Made by a program: the position numbers and the translations under genes. Of a DNA stretch of 64,000 nucleotides, positions 22,918-31,594 are shown in pieces. How positions within the stretch are numbered: the first letter of the stretch is position 1; every line of letters begins with the position of its first letter. The DNA lies in the NCBI RefSeq assembly GCF_014696065.1, contig NZ_JACJPL010000031.1, forward strand, positions 186,001-250,000, in the 5' to 3' direction. The notes below the pieces were generated by a model. That model was not told the DNA's origin, ran no database searches, and saw only the letters and a program-made list of their open reading frames with translations. The stretch comes from Leptolyngbya sp. FACHB-261 (GTDB lineage: Bacteria > Cyanobacteriota > Cyanobacteriia > FACHB-261).

Positions 22918-25900
22918 TTAGCCCAGACCCTGCATGCTGGTAAACGTCGAACCAGCGGCCGCGACCAGAGCATTAGCATTGACCCCTCGCAGGGTTGTGA
23001 ACGTCTCATCGCCAGAGCTGATCACCGTGCTACCACCACGCTGAGTGAAGGTGAGATCTTCAAACGTCGTGCTGCCAGTCATCACCACAAAGTCCTCGCC
23101 AAGGCGGAAGTCATTGATGGTGTCGCTACCCGAGTCAGAGACAAGCGCAAACCCGTCTCGACCTGCACCGCCAGTCAACCGATCTGCACCCAGACCGCCT
23201 ACCAGCAGGTCATTGCCAGCATCACCAAACAGTTGATCATCGCCCTGACCGCCGTAGAGCTGGTCATTACCACCCTGCCCGAACACGCGATCATTCCCTA
23301 AACCACCGTAGAGGAGGTCATCGCCACCCGCCTCACTGCCAGCCTGAGTCGTGTTGAGATCTCCACGCAGCAGGTCATCACCCACCTCACCGTAGAGAAA
23401 ATCAGCATTCACTGAACCAGCCAAAGTGTCATTGCCCTCATTACCCCGCAGCAGGTCGCGGTCGGTTCCACCCAGCAGGGTTTCAGCCCCCGCCGTGCCT
23501 TCAACTAGGTTGGGCAGCGAGTTTTGACCGAACAGGGTTCGGTACATGATCTCGTAGATATAGGTGTTCTCATGCGAACTGGGCAGATCGCCAGCATTGA
23601 GACCGTAGGTCTTGGTAAGAACACTATCGGGCACGTCATCAACCGTGGCGTAGGCAATGCCAAAGGGAAACTCATTGCCATTGGCATCCGGTTCAGAGAC
23701 AAACGGTTGGGTATTGCGCCCCTCCTGTCCGTCCAGCGGGACCTGAATCGCGTCCGAGTCGTCTGCGAGCGTCGGGTTAACCCCAACCGTGCCCACTGGC
23801 TCATCGGCACTGTCAACGTCATAGACCTGAGGGCCACCGGCGTTGCTATCGGCTGAAGTGATCAGCAGCGTATTGGGGTCTTCGTTGTTGATGAAGTCCA
23901 TCGCCACGCCGATCGCAGCGTCAGCCCGTTGCGCAGCCTCAATCAGACCCCGGCCATTGTTGTTGTTGCCGAAGTTGTCAGTGCCCTCTTCTTCCATCAC
24001 GACCATAAAACCGTCTGGATCCCGATTCAGAATCGGCAGAGCCGCTTCCAGCATCTCAGCAACCGTGGGGGGATCTTCATTGCCGGGTTGGCCGTAGTTC
24101 TCCAGCCCTGCTGCTGCGTTGGCTTCTTCGGTCGTGTCGTTGTAAGTGTCTTCAGCCGCAAAGATGCCAAGCACTTTGGTGGCGTCGTCGGGCAGATCCT
24201 GCAATTGCTCTAGCGTGTAGACCACCTCGTAGCCCAGGTCTTCAGCTTCTTCGATCAGGTTGCGCCCATCAGTGCGGGTTCCCTCTTCGCCAAAGAAACC
24301 GGTTTCGCCCTCGGGCAAATAGTCGGTTTCGCCACCGCCGAGAATCACGTCAACGCCAGATTCCAGCACTTCCGCCGTGATCGCTTCCGTCTCGCTGCGG
24401 CTTTCAACATCAGCTAAGAAAACACCCGTCCCCGGTTCGGCAATAAAGCCGGAGTTGATCACCGCCGTGGCTTTACCAGCAGCAATCGCCTCTTCCATAA
24501 TCGTTACGCCCTGCTTGCCCGAGCGAGAAATCACCGGCTCCCCATACTCATCCAAGCCATAGGATTCGGTGACCGGCTTGGTTCCCATTGAGTGAACCAC
24601 AGCTCCGGCATTAGAAGAAGGGGCCAGATTGTCTTTGATGCTGTTGATGTATACGCCAGCATCGGACATCATGTCCCAATTCAGACGACCATCAGGACCT
24701 TCTTGGGTCAGCCGCGCCAGGGTGAAGTAAGCAGGCGTGGTGCCATCCGGGTGGATAAAGATGACATTACCCGTATCCGCGGTAGTTGCGGGTGCGGGTT
24801 TTGGTGCGGGCACAAAAGACGGCAGTTCTTGATTGAACAGCGTCTGATACATCAACCGATAAATCTCGGTGTTGTCGTGGGTACTGGGCAGTGCGTCAGC
24901 GTTGAGACCGTAGGCTTTGCTAACAATATCCGAGCCAAAATCGGGCAAACCAGCGTAGGCAATGCCAAAGTCAAAGCGGGTGCCATTTTCGTCAGGACCA
25001 GCAACAAAGGGCTCGGTGTCGCGGCCTTCTTGCCCATCCAGGGGCACCTGAACGGCATCGGAGCGATCGGGCAGAGTCGGGTTGACGCCAATGCTGCCAA
25101 CGGTTTGACCCCCTTCATCCAGGTCAACGGCTTGAATTCCACCCGCATTGCTGTCTGCGCTGGTAATCAAGAGGGTGTTCGGACGCTCAGTGTCAATGAA
25201 GTTCTGGGCAACGCCAATCGCTTCATCTGCCCGAATCGCGGCTTCGACTACACCGCGGCCATTATTGTTGTTGCCAAAGTTGTCTGTGCCTTCCTCTTCC
25301 AGCACCACAAAGAAACCATCTTCGTCCTTAGCCAGAATCGGCAGCGCCGCTTCTAGCATCTCAGCAACCGTTGGTGGGTTGAGGTTGCCGGGTTGCCCGT
25401 AGTTTTCTAGCCGCTCAGCAGCGTTTGCTTCCTCGGTGGTGTCGTTGTAGGTGTCGCTAGCCGCAAAGATCCCCAACACTTTCTCAGTATTTTCGGGCAG
25501 GCTTTGCAGTTGCTCCCGCGTGAAGACAACGGTATAGCCATCCGCTTCCGCTTCTTCGATTAAGTTACGCCCATCGGTGCGGGTGCCCTCTTCGCCAAAG
25601 AAACCAACCGTGCCCACTGGTAAATAATCGGTTTCGCCGCCGCCGAGGATCACATCAACGCCAGACTCAACAATTTCAGCGGTAATGGCTTCAGTGTCGC
25701 TCCGACTTTCAACATCCGCGAGAAAAACGCCCGTACCCGGTTCGGCAATGAAACCGGAGTTAATCACCGCAGTGGCTTTGCCAGCTGCGATTGCTTCTTC
25801 CATGATCGTGGTGCCGGTTTCGGTTAAGCCTTCTTGAGCCGAAAGAGACTCAATAGGATTACCTTCTTCATCCAAACCGTAGGAACCGGCTTGCGGTTTA

Positions 25901-26154
25901 ACCCCATAAGCATGGACCACTGCACCTGCGTTAGAGGTTGCAGTCAATTGGTCTTTGATGTGAGATAAATAAGACCCCGCACTCTCCATTCTGTCCCAGT
26001 TCAAGCGGCCATCAGGACCTTCTGTAACGTAGCGGGCGAGCGCATAGTGAGAAGGCGTGGTGCCATCTGGATGAATGAAGATAACGCTGTTGTTGTCAGG
26101 TTGGTTGTCGGACGTATTGTCACGCGTATTGTTGGCGGTGTTGTGGTCTGACAT
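22918..26154 (-). CDS. Tandem alkaline phosphatase with RTX calcium-binding repeats
   Basis: A 1078-residue protein with two consecutive alkaline-phosphatase-like domains (about 22-450 and 475-880) and a C-terminal RTX region (about 885-1010) of GGxGxDxLxG nonapeptides (GNEGNDTLAG, YGGLGNDRVFG, GGQGDDQLFG). Each phosphatase copy has IFIHPDGTTP (metal Asp), TSNAGAVVH (the nucleophile Ser region), GVDVILGGGETDYL, EEEGTDNFGNNNNG and LITSADSNAGG. The latter replaces the usual TADH, so a metal-ligand His is not in its normal place. There is no N-terminal signal peptide; the RTX tail suggests type I secretion. It belongs to a PhoA-like group known in cyanobacteria, probably induced by phosphate starvation. 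The two domains are so similar that internal duplication is recent or gene conversion is active. Confidence 0.88.
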   Translation of the reverse strand: MSDHNTANNTRDNTSDNQPDNNSVIFIHPDGTTPSHYALARYVTEGPDGRLNWDRMESAGSYLSHIKDQLTATSNAGAVVHAYGVKPQAGSYGLDEEGNPIESLSAQEGLTETGTTIMEEAIAAGKATAVINSGFIAEPGTGVFLADVESRSDTEAITAEIVESGVDVILGGGETDYLPVGTVGFFGEEGTRTDGRNLIEEAEADGYTVVFTREQLQSLPENTEKVLGIFAASDTYNDTTEEANAAERLENYGQPGNLNPPTVAEMLEAALPILAKDEDGFFVVLEEEGTDNFGNNNNGRGVVEAAIRADEAIGVAQNFIDTERPNTLLITSADSNAGGIQAVDLDEGGQTVGSIGVNPTLPDRSDAVQVPLDGQEGRDTEPFVAGPDENGTRFDFGIAYAGLPDFGSDIVSKAYGLNADALPSTHDNTEIYRLMYQTLFNQELPSFVPAPKPAPATTADTGNVIFIHPDGTTPAYFTLARLTQEGPDGRLNWDMMSDAGVYINSIKDNLAPSSNAGAVVHSMGTKPVTESYGLDEYGEPVISRSGKQGVTIMEEAIAAGKATAVINSGFIAEPGTGVFLADVESRSETEAITAEVLESGVDVILGGGETDYLPEGETGFFGEEGTRTDGRNLIEEAEDLGYEVVYTLEQLQDLPDDATKVLGIFAAEDTYNDTTEEANAAAGLENYGQPGNEDPPTVAEMLEAALPILNRDPDGFMVVMEEEGTDNFGNNNNGRGLIEAAQRADAAIGVAMDFINNEDPNTLLITSADSNAGGPQVYDVDSADEPVGTVGVNPTLADDSDAIQVPLDGQEGRNTQPFVSEPDANGNEFPFGIAYATVDDVPDSVLTKTYGLNAGDLPSSHENTYIYEIMYRTLFGQNSLPNLVEGTAGAETLLGGTDRDLLRGNEGNDTLAGSVNADFLYGEVGDDLLRGDLNTTQAGSEAGGDDLLYGGLGNDRVFGQGGNDQLYGGQGDDQLFGDAGNDLLVGGLGADRLTGGAGRDGFALVSDSGSDTINDFRLGEDFVVMTGSTTFEDLTFTQRGGSTVISSGDETFTTLRGVNANALVAAAGSTFTSMQGLG

Positions 26155-26171
26155 AGCAGTTGAGGAGCCTT

Positions 26172-26200
26172 TGGTTATGGTTCAGTAAGCTCTGGTTCAA
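26172..26200 (-). promoter_or_regulatory. Possible Pho box
   Basis: Read on the minus strand, TTGAACCA-GAG-CTTACTGA-ACC-ATAACCA shows three 8-base blocks at 11-base steps, with partial matches to the cyanobacterial PhoB-binding repeat CTTAACCT. It sits 18-46 bases upstream of the phosphatase start, closer than usual. The middle block is poor, so this is tentative. Confidence 0.25.
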
Positions 26201-26716
26201 CACGGTTGCGCCCCAATTTTTTCCACAGCAATAGGTCTGTGAAAGCCCGATGAGCAATTCACAGTTTGATCTGCTCGCAGGCGAATCTACGAGCCGTCAG
26301 TTATGGCATCAGTTAATAGGTCAATGAGTGCGCCAGTTATGGCATCAGTCAGTGCATCAGTCAATAGGAGCTGTTCAGAATTTTGGGGGACTAACCGTGT
26401 TGAAGCTGTTCAATCTATCTAGGTGAGGCTACTGACACATCTAGGCTTTCATTAGTAAGTTAAGAAACACCCCGGGCGGAACGTTAAGGGTGGGTGAAGG
26501 CCAAGCAATATCTACCCAACGGCATAAAAACCGGGGCCAAAAGCAACAAATTTCTACCCCAAGGGATAGAAGTTTGTGCTTCGAGAGCTAGTTATGCCGA
26601 TCCACTTTTTAAGCGCTACCCCTTTGCCCCCTCCCCGGCTCCCCTTGGCTAGGGGAGGTACCGTAGGCGCTGGGGTTTTGATAGCTAGCTCTCACTTAGA
26701 GCACTGGTATTAGAAG
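26201..26716. other. Intergenic, no gene seen
   Basis: There is no credible open frame. Local direct repeats of 'cagttatggcatcagt' occur twice at about 26297-26350, with further 'gcatcagtcaatagg' pieces. A C/G-rich inverted repeat (cctccccggctccccttggc taggggagg, about 26628-26660) lies 60 bases beyond the bcsA stop and may end that operon's transcript. Confidence 0.5.
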
Positions 26717-29188
26717 CTAGACCAGAACAGGCAGGTTATCCAACAGGTTTTGCACCTTGGAGCGTTGCTGGCGTTCGAGTTGGCTCGGAAAGACCAATTG
26801 AACGCGATTGGGACGACCATTTGCCAAATCAGCCCCTCGAATTTGTGCCACCAACCGTTGATTTTGCAATTCCAAACCAATCAAAGGATTAGTTTTCCAG
26901 TGCTGATGCAACTGCTTAACGATCTGCGGTTCCAGAGCCAAATCCAGACCATCCAGACCCAAACTGGTGACCTCTGCCGTATGCAATTGCCCTTCCCAAT
27001 AGAGCATTGCCTTAGCTTGAACCGAGCGGCGCAACGGTGCCCCTTTCGCTGCTTTGGGTTGGCGTAGAGAGCGCAGCAAACTATTGGTAATAAACCAGAA
27101 AGAGTTCACTGGATCGTCAGCCTGTTCGCGGTTTTGCGAATACCAGAGCTGAGTGTCGGAGTAAATGACCAGGCCCAGATTGTCCTGCTGCGACTGAGTC
27201 AAATCCAGAAACTGCAAGGCAAAGGTGCAGGTGTCATCGGCTCCCGGTGTACTGCGCAGCACCACAGCCGGAATCCGGGCCTGAGAAATTGAGTCGCCTT
27301 GCAGCTCGACTTCGATGCGCTTGGGCAACACCGGCCAACCCGATACAACCACCTTGGCACCGCTCTCGCTGATATCAACCGTTTCACCCGACCAATGACG
27401 TCCGCCGCTAAATATTCTGGCGCTAATCTGGCGTCGTAGGCGATGACTATTGCGGAGCTGAGGTTGCTCCAAACTGGCAAGCAGCGCACAGACCAGCAGA
27501 ATCAAGTTATAGGCACACCAGACAGCATTGATCGTCACTGCTTCCCAATATTCCGGCGCTAGAAAGAGCCACACCGGAAAGACCAGCAGCGAAATAAACA
27601 CCAGCCCCGTCACTGCTAGCAAAGGTCGAGCCGAACCCCAGTCAAAATTACGTTCGGTGACGCTGATACCCTTGGCTGTAACGTTAAAAGCGCCAGCTCT
27701 GGGATTAATCAGAGCCGCTGTGGTAACAGCTGCTGTATAAAACGACATCGCAAACTCATACACTTCGCTCCAGAACGAGTAGCGAACATGTTTATAGAGC
27801 GCGTAGTTAGCATAGCTGCCTAACAGAATGTGGGGCAACGCATAGACCACCGTTTCAAAGCTAATGCCTCGAATCGGCTCGATTCTAAATAGCAAAAATA
27901 ATACTGGTGCAATCGCAAAGGCGAGCCGGGGAATGCCATAGAAAAAATGCAGCATGGCGCTGAAATAGCACAAGCGCTGCGGAATCGTCAGACCTGTTTT
28001 GAACAGGGGATTTTCTAAGCGCAAAATCTGGGCCATGCCTCTAGCCCAACGCATCTGCTGCGACACATAAGAAGCAAAGGTTTCTGGAGCCAGACCCGCC
28101 ACCATAATCTGGTCGTAGTAAATCGTTTTGTAGCCAATGGCGTGCAAACGAAACGAGGTGTGGCAATCCTCGGTCACCGTCTCAATGGCAATACCGCCAA
28201 TCAGCAGCAAATGGGCGCGGCGCACCACTGCCGCCGAACCGCAAAAGAAGGCAGCATTCCAAAAATCATTGCCCCGTTGCACCACTTTGTAAAACAATTC
28301 CTGTACTGAAGGCACCCGCCCAGCCGACAGTAAATTGCGCTCAAAAGGGTCAGGGTTATAAAACCAGTGGGGCGTTTGTACCAGCGAGACCAATGGGTCC
28401 TGAAAGAAGCCCACAGTATTGAGCAAAATATTGCGGGTGGGAATGTGATCGCAATCGAGAATCAAGACCAAATCGCCATCGGTGCGGCGCAAGGCCGCAT
28501 TGATATTGCCCGCTTTGGCGTGGTCGTTGTTATCGCGGGTGAGCACACCACAACCAATTTCCTCCGCCATCGCCAGCAGTTGCTTGCGCCGCTCCGGAAA
28601 CTTGCGACCATCGTCGAGGATGTAAACCGCTTTGTTGGGATAGTCAACCGACAAGGCTCCCAACGCCGTTTTGCGCACAATTTCCACCGCTTCGTTGTAA
28701 GTGGGAATGTAGACATCCACCTTGGGCCAATCCTCAACCTCCAGGGGCAAAGCCGGTGGTCGCCGTGCGGTCAGGCGAATTGTTTGGAAGTAGCCCAGGA
28801 GCAACACCAGCACGGCGTATAGTTCCGCGCCAAACAGCATCAAACTAGCTGCGGTGTTGAGCGGATTGTCGAGGTTGAGGGTGTTGGTGGCGCGGTAGTA
28901 CAGATAGCGCAGGGTGCAGGTCGTGCTCAAACCCACCAGAAATTCCCGCAGTGTACTGATACGACTGGCCCAATAGCCGACCGCAGCCAGCCCAATGCCG
29001 GCAACCGCCTGTTGCCACACCGTGAGGGGGGCAACAATCAGCGGCACATTGAGCACGGCCATGACCACCAGCAGCGCGATCTGCTGGGAGGACATGCGGT
29101 GCAGGCCTGGATCCGAAGGCCGCTGGCTCGCAATCGACTTGAGGCCGATATTGAGCTTAGGCAGATTACTTTTGCCCCTTGCCTTCAT
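26717..29188 (-). CDS. bcsA: Cellulose synthase catalytic subunit
   Basis: An 823-residue BcsA-type processive glycosyltransferase. After two to four N-terminal membrane spans, the GT2 domain (about 155-420) carries YILDDGR, LILDCDH, VTEDCHTS and QQMRW, the full D, DxD, TED, QxxRW set. Four or more spans follow, then a PilZ domain (about 575-680) with RLRRQISAR and DISESGAKV, the arginine motif and D/NxSxxG that bind cyclic di-GMP. The enzyme polymerises and extrudes beta-1,4-glucan across the inner membrane. The start at 29188 is supported by AGGAGG six bases upstream; an ATG eleven codons earlier lacks this. The gene begins inside the end of bcsB (23-base overlap), implying translational coupling. 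Activity is probably cyclic di-GMP dependent. Confidence 0.95.
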   Translation of the reverse strand: MKARGKSNLPKLNIGLKSIASQRPSDPGLHRMSSQQIALLVVMAVLNVPLIVAPLTVWQQAVAGIGLAAVGYWASRISTLREFLVGLSTTCTLRYLYYRATNTLNLDNPLNTAASLMLFGAELYAVLVLLLGYFQTIRLTARRPPALPLEVEDWPKVDVYIPTYNEAVEIVRKTALGALSVDYPNKAVYILDDGRKFPERRKQLLAMAEEIGCGVLTRDNNDHAKAGNINAALRRTDGDLVLILDCDHIPTRNILLNTVGFFQDPLVSLVQTPHWFYNPDPFERNLLSAGRVPSVQELFYKVVQRGNDFWNAAFFCGSAAVVRRAHLLLIGGIAIETVTEDCHTSFRLHAIGYKTIYYDQIMVAGLAPETFASYVSQQMRWARGMAQILRLENPLFKTGLTIPQRLCYFSAMLHFFYGIPRLAFAIAPVLFLLFRIEPIRGISFETVVYALPHILLGSYANYALYKHVRYSFWSEVYEFAMSFYTAAVTTAALINPRAGAFNVTAKGISVTERNFDWGSARPLLAVTGLVFISLLVFPVWLFLAPEYWEAVTINAVWCAYNLILLVCALLASLEQPQLRNSHRLRRQISARIFSGGRHWSGETVDISESGAKVVVSGWPVLPKRIEVELQGDSISQARIPAVVLRSTPGADDTCTFALQFLDLTQSQQDNLGLVIYSDTQLWYSQNREQADDPVNSFWFITNSLLRSLRQPKAAKGAPLRRSVQAKAMLYWEGQLHTAEVTSLGLDGLDLALEPQIVKQLHQHWKTNPLIGLELQNQRLVAQIRGADLANGRPNRVQLVFPSQLERQQRSKVQNLLDNLPVLV

Positions 29189-31589
29189 TTTTGCCCTCCT
29201 GCTTTGGCTGCCCTGAGGCATCTTGTTCGAGTCGGTCGATATAGCGTTGCAGCAGGTAGTAGACCAGCAACGAGGTCAAGATCAGACCAAAGGGCAGAAT
29301 CAGCCAGTTGTTCTGGAAGAAGTTGGTGAACTTGCGCCGGGGTGTTGTCGCACCAATCAGACGTTGCGGGCGCTCGGACAAGAACTTCAGGTCCTCACGC
29401 GAGGCGATCAGCGCGGTATCTCCTTCCAACTGGAAGAACAGGGAGTCGCGCTCTAGCAGATCCACCACCTTCTGCAACTCGGCGTCGGTTTGGCCAGTCA
29501 GGCCCAGCACCACGCGTGCGCTGTTCCAGGGTGAGATCACCTGCGTGAGCACGCCCTGCTGGTCGGGCACAGCCTGAATTTCAGTGTCGCGGCGGAAGCG
29601 CAGGAAGTCAGGTAGGAAGCCCATGCCAGTCCTGAGCTTCATCACTTCAGGTAGGGGGAAGCGCTTGGGTGAGCCAATGGCAATCAGATTGGCGTTGTTG
29701 CGCACACTGCCCGGTAGCGAGGAGGCCGTATAGACGCCCAGGTTGACTGCATCGGCCTGAGACAAGCGCCCTAGCCGGTCCACCATCGCCAGCATCGTAC
29801 GCACCTCCATCGGCGAAGGCCGATCCGGCACCACGACAGCGGCTTCTGAGAGATCTTGAGGTCCACCAAAGGGATAGCCGTAGCGCAGCAGTTGCAGATC
29901 GGGCAGACGAGCTGAACTCTCGCGTGGCAAATCGAATCGCGTACCCGGATGCAGCGTCGCCCATAGCTGATCCTGCGCCGTGCGACGGCAGGCATCGAGC
30001 TGTTTGGGGAACAGACGGAACACCACCTGCATCCGCGAGTCGGGTCGGATCGTGCTAGTGGCGGGGAACTTGAACGTGCGGCTGAGATTGGTCTCGCCCT
30101 GGGACTTCTCCAAGGGGAAGCTGCCCACCGCAATGTTGTCGATCAGAACTTCAACCGTGGACAGGTTGGAGTCAACCTGAGCGCCATAGCTGTAGTTCAG
30201 CGTGATCGTCGATTCATTGGGCAAAAAGACGTCATCGGGCAGCGACCGGAAATCGAACTCGATGAACCCGGCGAAAGCCCCACGCACCGTGGTGTCTTTA
30301 ACGTTCAGATCCTTGAGGTCGAACTGCTGCGCTGGTGGCAGGTAGCGCGGCCAGTCGCGGGGGTTGGGCTTGGGAACCTCGGTGAGGCGATTGATCAGGA
30401 TGCCGCGTCCGGTGCCGATGTCAGCATCCTTGCCCTGGACTAGGAACTGGGCAGCCTTCTCGACCCCAGCGGCGCCATTGCCACTGATCACCAACACGGG
30501 TAAGCGCACTGGGCCGGTGGTCGCGGTCAGGGCCAGCACACCAACGTCATCCGGGACCACTTTGCCCTTGCCATCCAGGAACTTGCCTTCTTGCAGCTTG
30601 AAGGGGAGCTCCAAATTGGCCAGTTCTGGCTGGTTTTGCGGCGTGCCCACAATCACGATCGGCCCCTTAGCATCCCGGAGCGACTCGACCACCGTGGTTT
30701 TCAGCGGGCGGTACTCGGCGGTCCGACCCAAGGCGGTTTGGAATCGAGCCAGAGCGCTGAGCCAGCCTTTGGTTTGCTTCTGGTCTTCACTACTAGCGTC
30801 GGGGGGCAGTAGATAGGTGAGGTTAGCCGGCAGCAGGCTCAAGTCATCCAGGAAGGGGCGCGGAAAGCGGTTGAAGTCAAGCTGGATCGGCTTAGGGTCG
30901 TAGTTGAAGGACACCTGGGAGGTGGGCAGGATCTCAGTCCACAAAGACTCATCAAAGGGGTCTTCGCAGTCCAGGGTGTAGTGCTGCTGCACTACCAGGG
31001 TCAGGTTGTTGTTGTCCTGCAACAGAGCTATCGGGATCGGCACCTCTAGCTCTCCGGCCTTGGCGCTTTTGGCATCTAGCTTCACCGTGTCCAGATTCGA
31101 GCCGTTTAAGCGAATGGTCAGGGTTGAGTGATCGGGCAGCAGGGCAGGCGAATGCTGGAAGCGGATCAGCGCCTTGGCCTGAGTAATCGACCAGTCGCGC
31201 GGACGCGGAAAGAACAGGTTCGACTCAGCATAAGTGCCCTTCAGTCGAATGCCTTTGGTGAGCTGGTTACCAATCGGCTTGTCTTCGGCTTTGGGGTCAA
31301 ACTTCAGTACGTAGCTGCCAGACTGCAAGGTAGTCACTGCCGCACCACCGGGCTGGATGTTGGTGGTGACCGATTCGCTATTGGACGCGACGCGAGCGAT
31401 GGGGATGGGCGGAATCTCCAGTGGCGCTGCCGACACACTGCTGGTGGCAGGTGTACCCGGGGCAGACGAGGCCGGTGAGGCTGTCTCTGGTGCTGCAGGT
31501 GGTTTGCTCGGCGAGCAACTCACCAACAAACCGCTAAGCATGAGGCTGCTGACTAGCAGAGTGCGACCGGTAGATGGGCGAGTATTCAT
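29166..31589 (-). CDS. bcsB: Cellulose synthase periplasmic subunit BcsB, lipoprotein-like
   Basis: An 807-residue BcsB-family protein. The N-terminus has a signal ending in GLLVSCS, a lipobox, followed by a Pro/Ala/Ser linker to about residue 60. The periplasmic region (about 90-740) contains the alternating carbohydrate-binding-like and flavodoxin-like segments of the family, for example LFFPRPRDWSITQAKALIRF and HYTLDCEDPFDESLWTEI. A single C-terminal membrane span (about 770-790, NNWLILPFGLILTSLLVYYL) anchors it and would complete the BcsA channel. A lipobox is unusual if the C-terminal anchor is kept, so one of the two signals may not be used. It starts five bases after the TPR gene stop and overlaps bcsA. 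Confidence 0.93.
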   Translation of the reverse strand: MNTRPSTGRTLLVSSLMLSGLLVSCSPSKPPAAPETASPASSAPGTPATSSVSAAPLEIPPIPIARVASNSESVTTNIQPGGAAVTTLQSGSYVLKFDPKAEDKPIGNQLTKGIRLKGTYAESNLFFPRPRDWSITQAKALIRFQHSPALLPDHSTLTIRLNGSNLDTVKLDAKSAKAGELEVPIPIALLQDNNNLTLVVQQHYTLDCEDPFDESLWTEILPTSQVSFNYDPKPIQLDFNRFPRPFLDDLSLLPANLTYLLPPDASSEDQKQTKGWLSALARFQTALGRTAEYRPLKTTVVESLRDAKGPIVIVGTPQNQPELANLELPFKLQEGKFLDGKGKVVPDDVGVLALTATTGPVRLPVLVISGNGAAGVEKAAQFLVQGKDADIGTGRGILINRLTEVPKPNPRDWPRYLPPAQQFDLKDLNVKDTTVRGAFAGFIEFDFRSLPDDVFLPNESTITLNYSYGAQVDSNLSTVEVLIDNIAVGSFPLEKSQGETNLSRTFKFPATSTIRPDSRMQVVFRLFPKQLDACRRTAQDQLWATLHPGTRFDLPRESSARLPDLQLLRYGYPFGGPQDLSEAAVVVPDRPSPMEVRTMLAMVDRLGRLSQADAVNLGVYTASSLPGSVRNNANLIAIGSPKRFPLPEVMKLRTGMGFLPDFLRFRRDTEIQAVPDQQGVLTQVISPWNSARVVLGLTGQTDAELQKVVDLLERDSLFFQLEGDTALIASREDLKFLSERPQRLIGATTPRRKFTNFFQNNWLILPFGLILTSLLVYYLLQRYIDRLEQDASGQPKQEGKNEGKGQK

Positions 31590-31594
31590 GGGTG

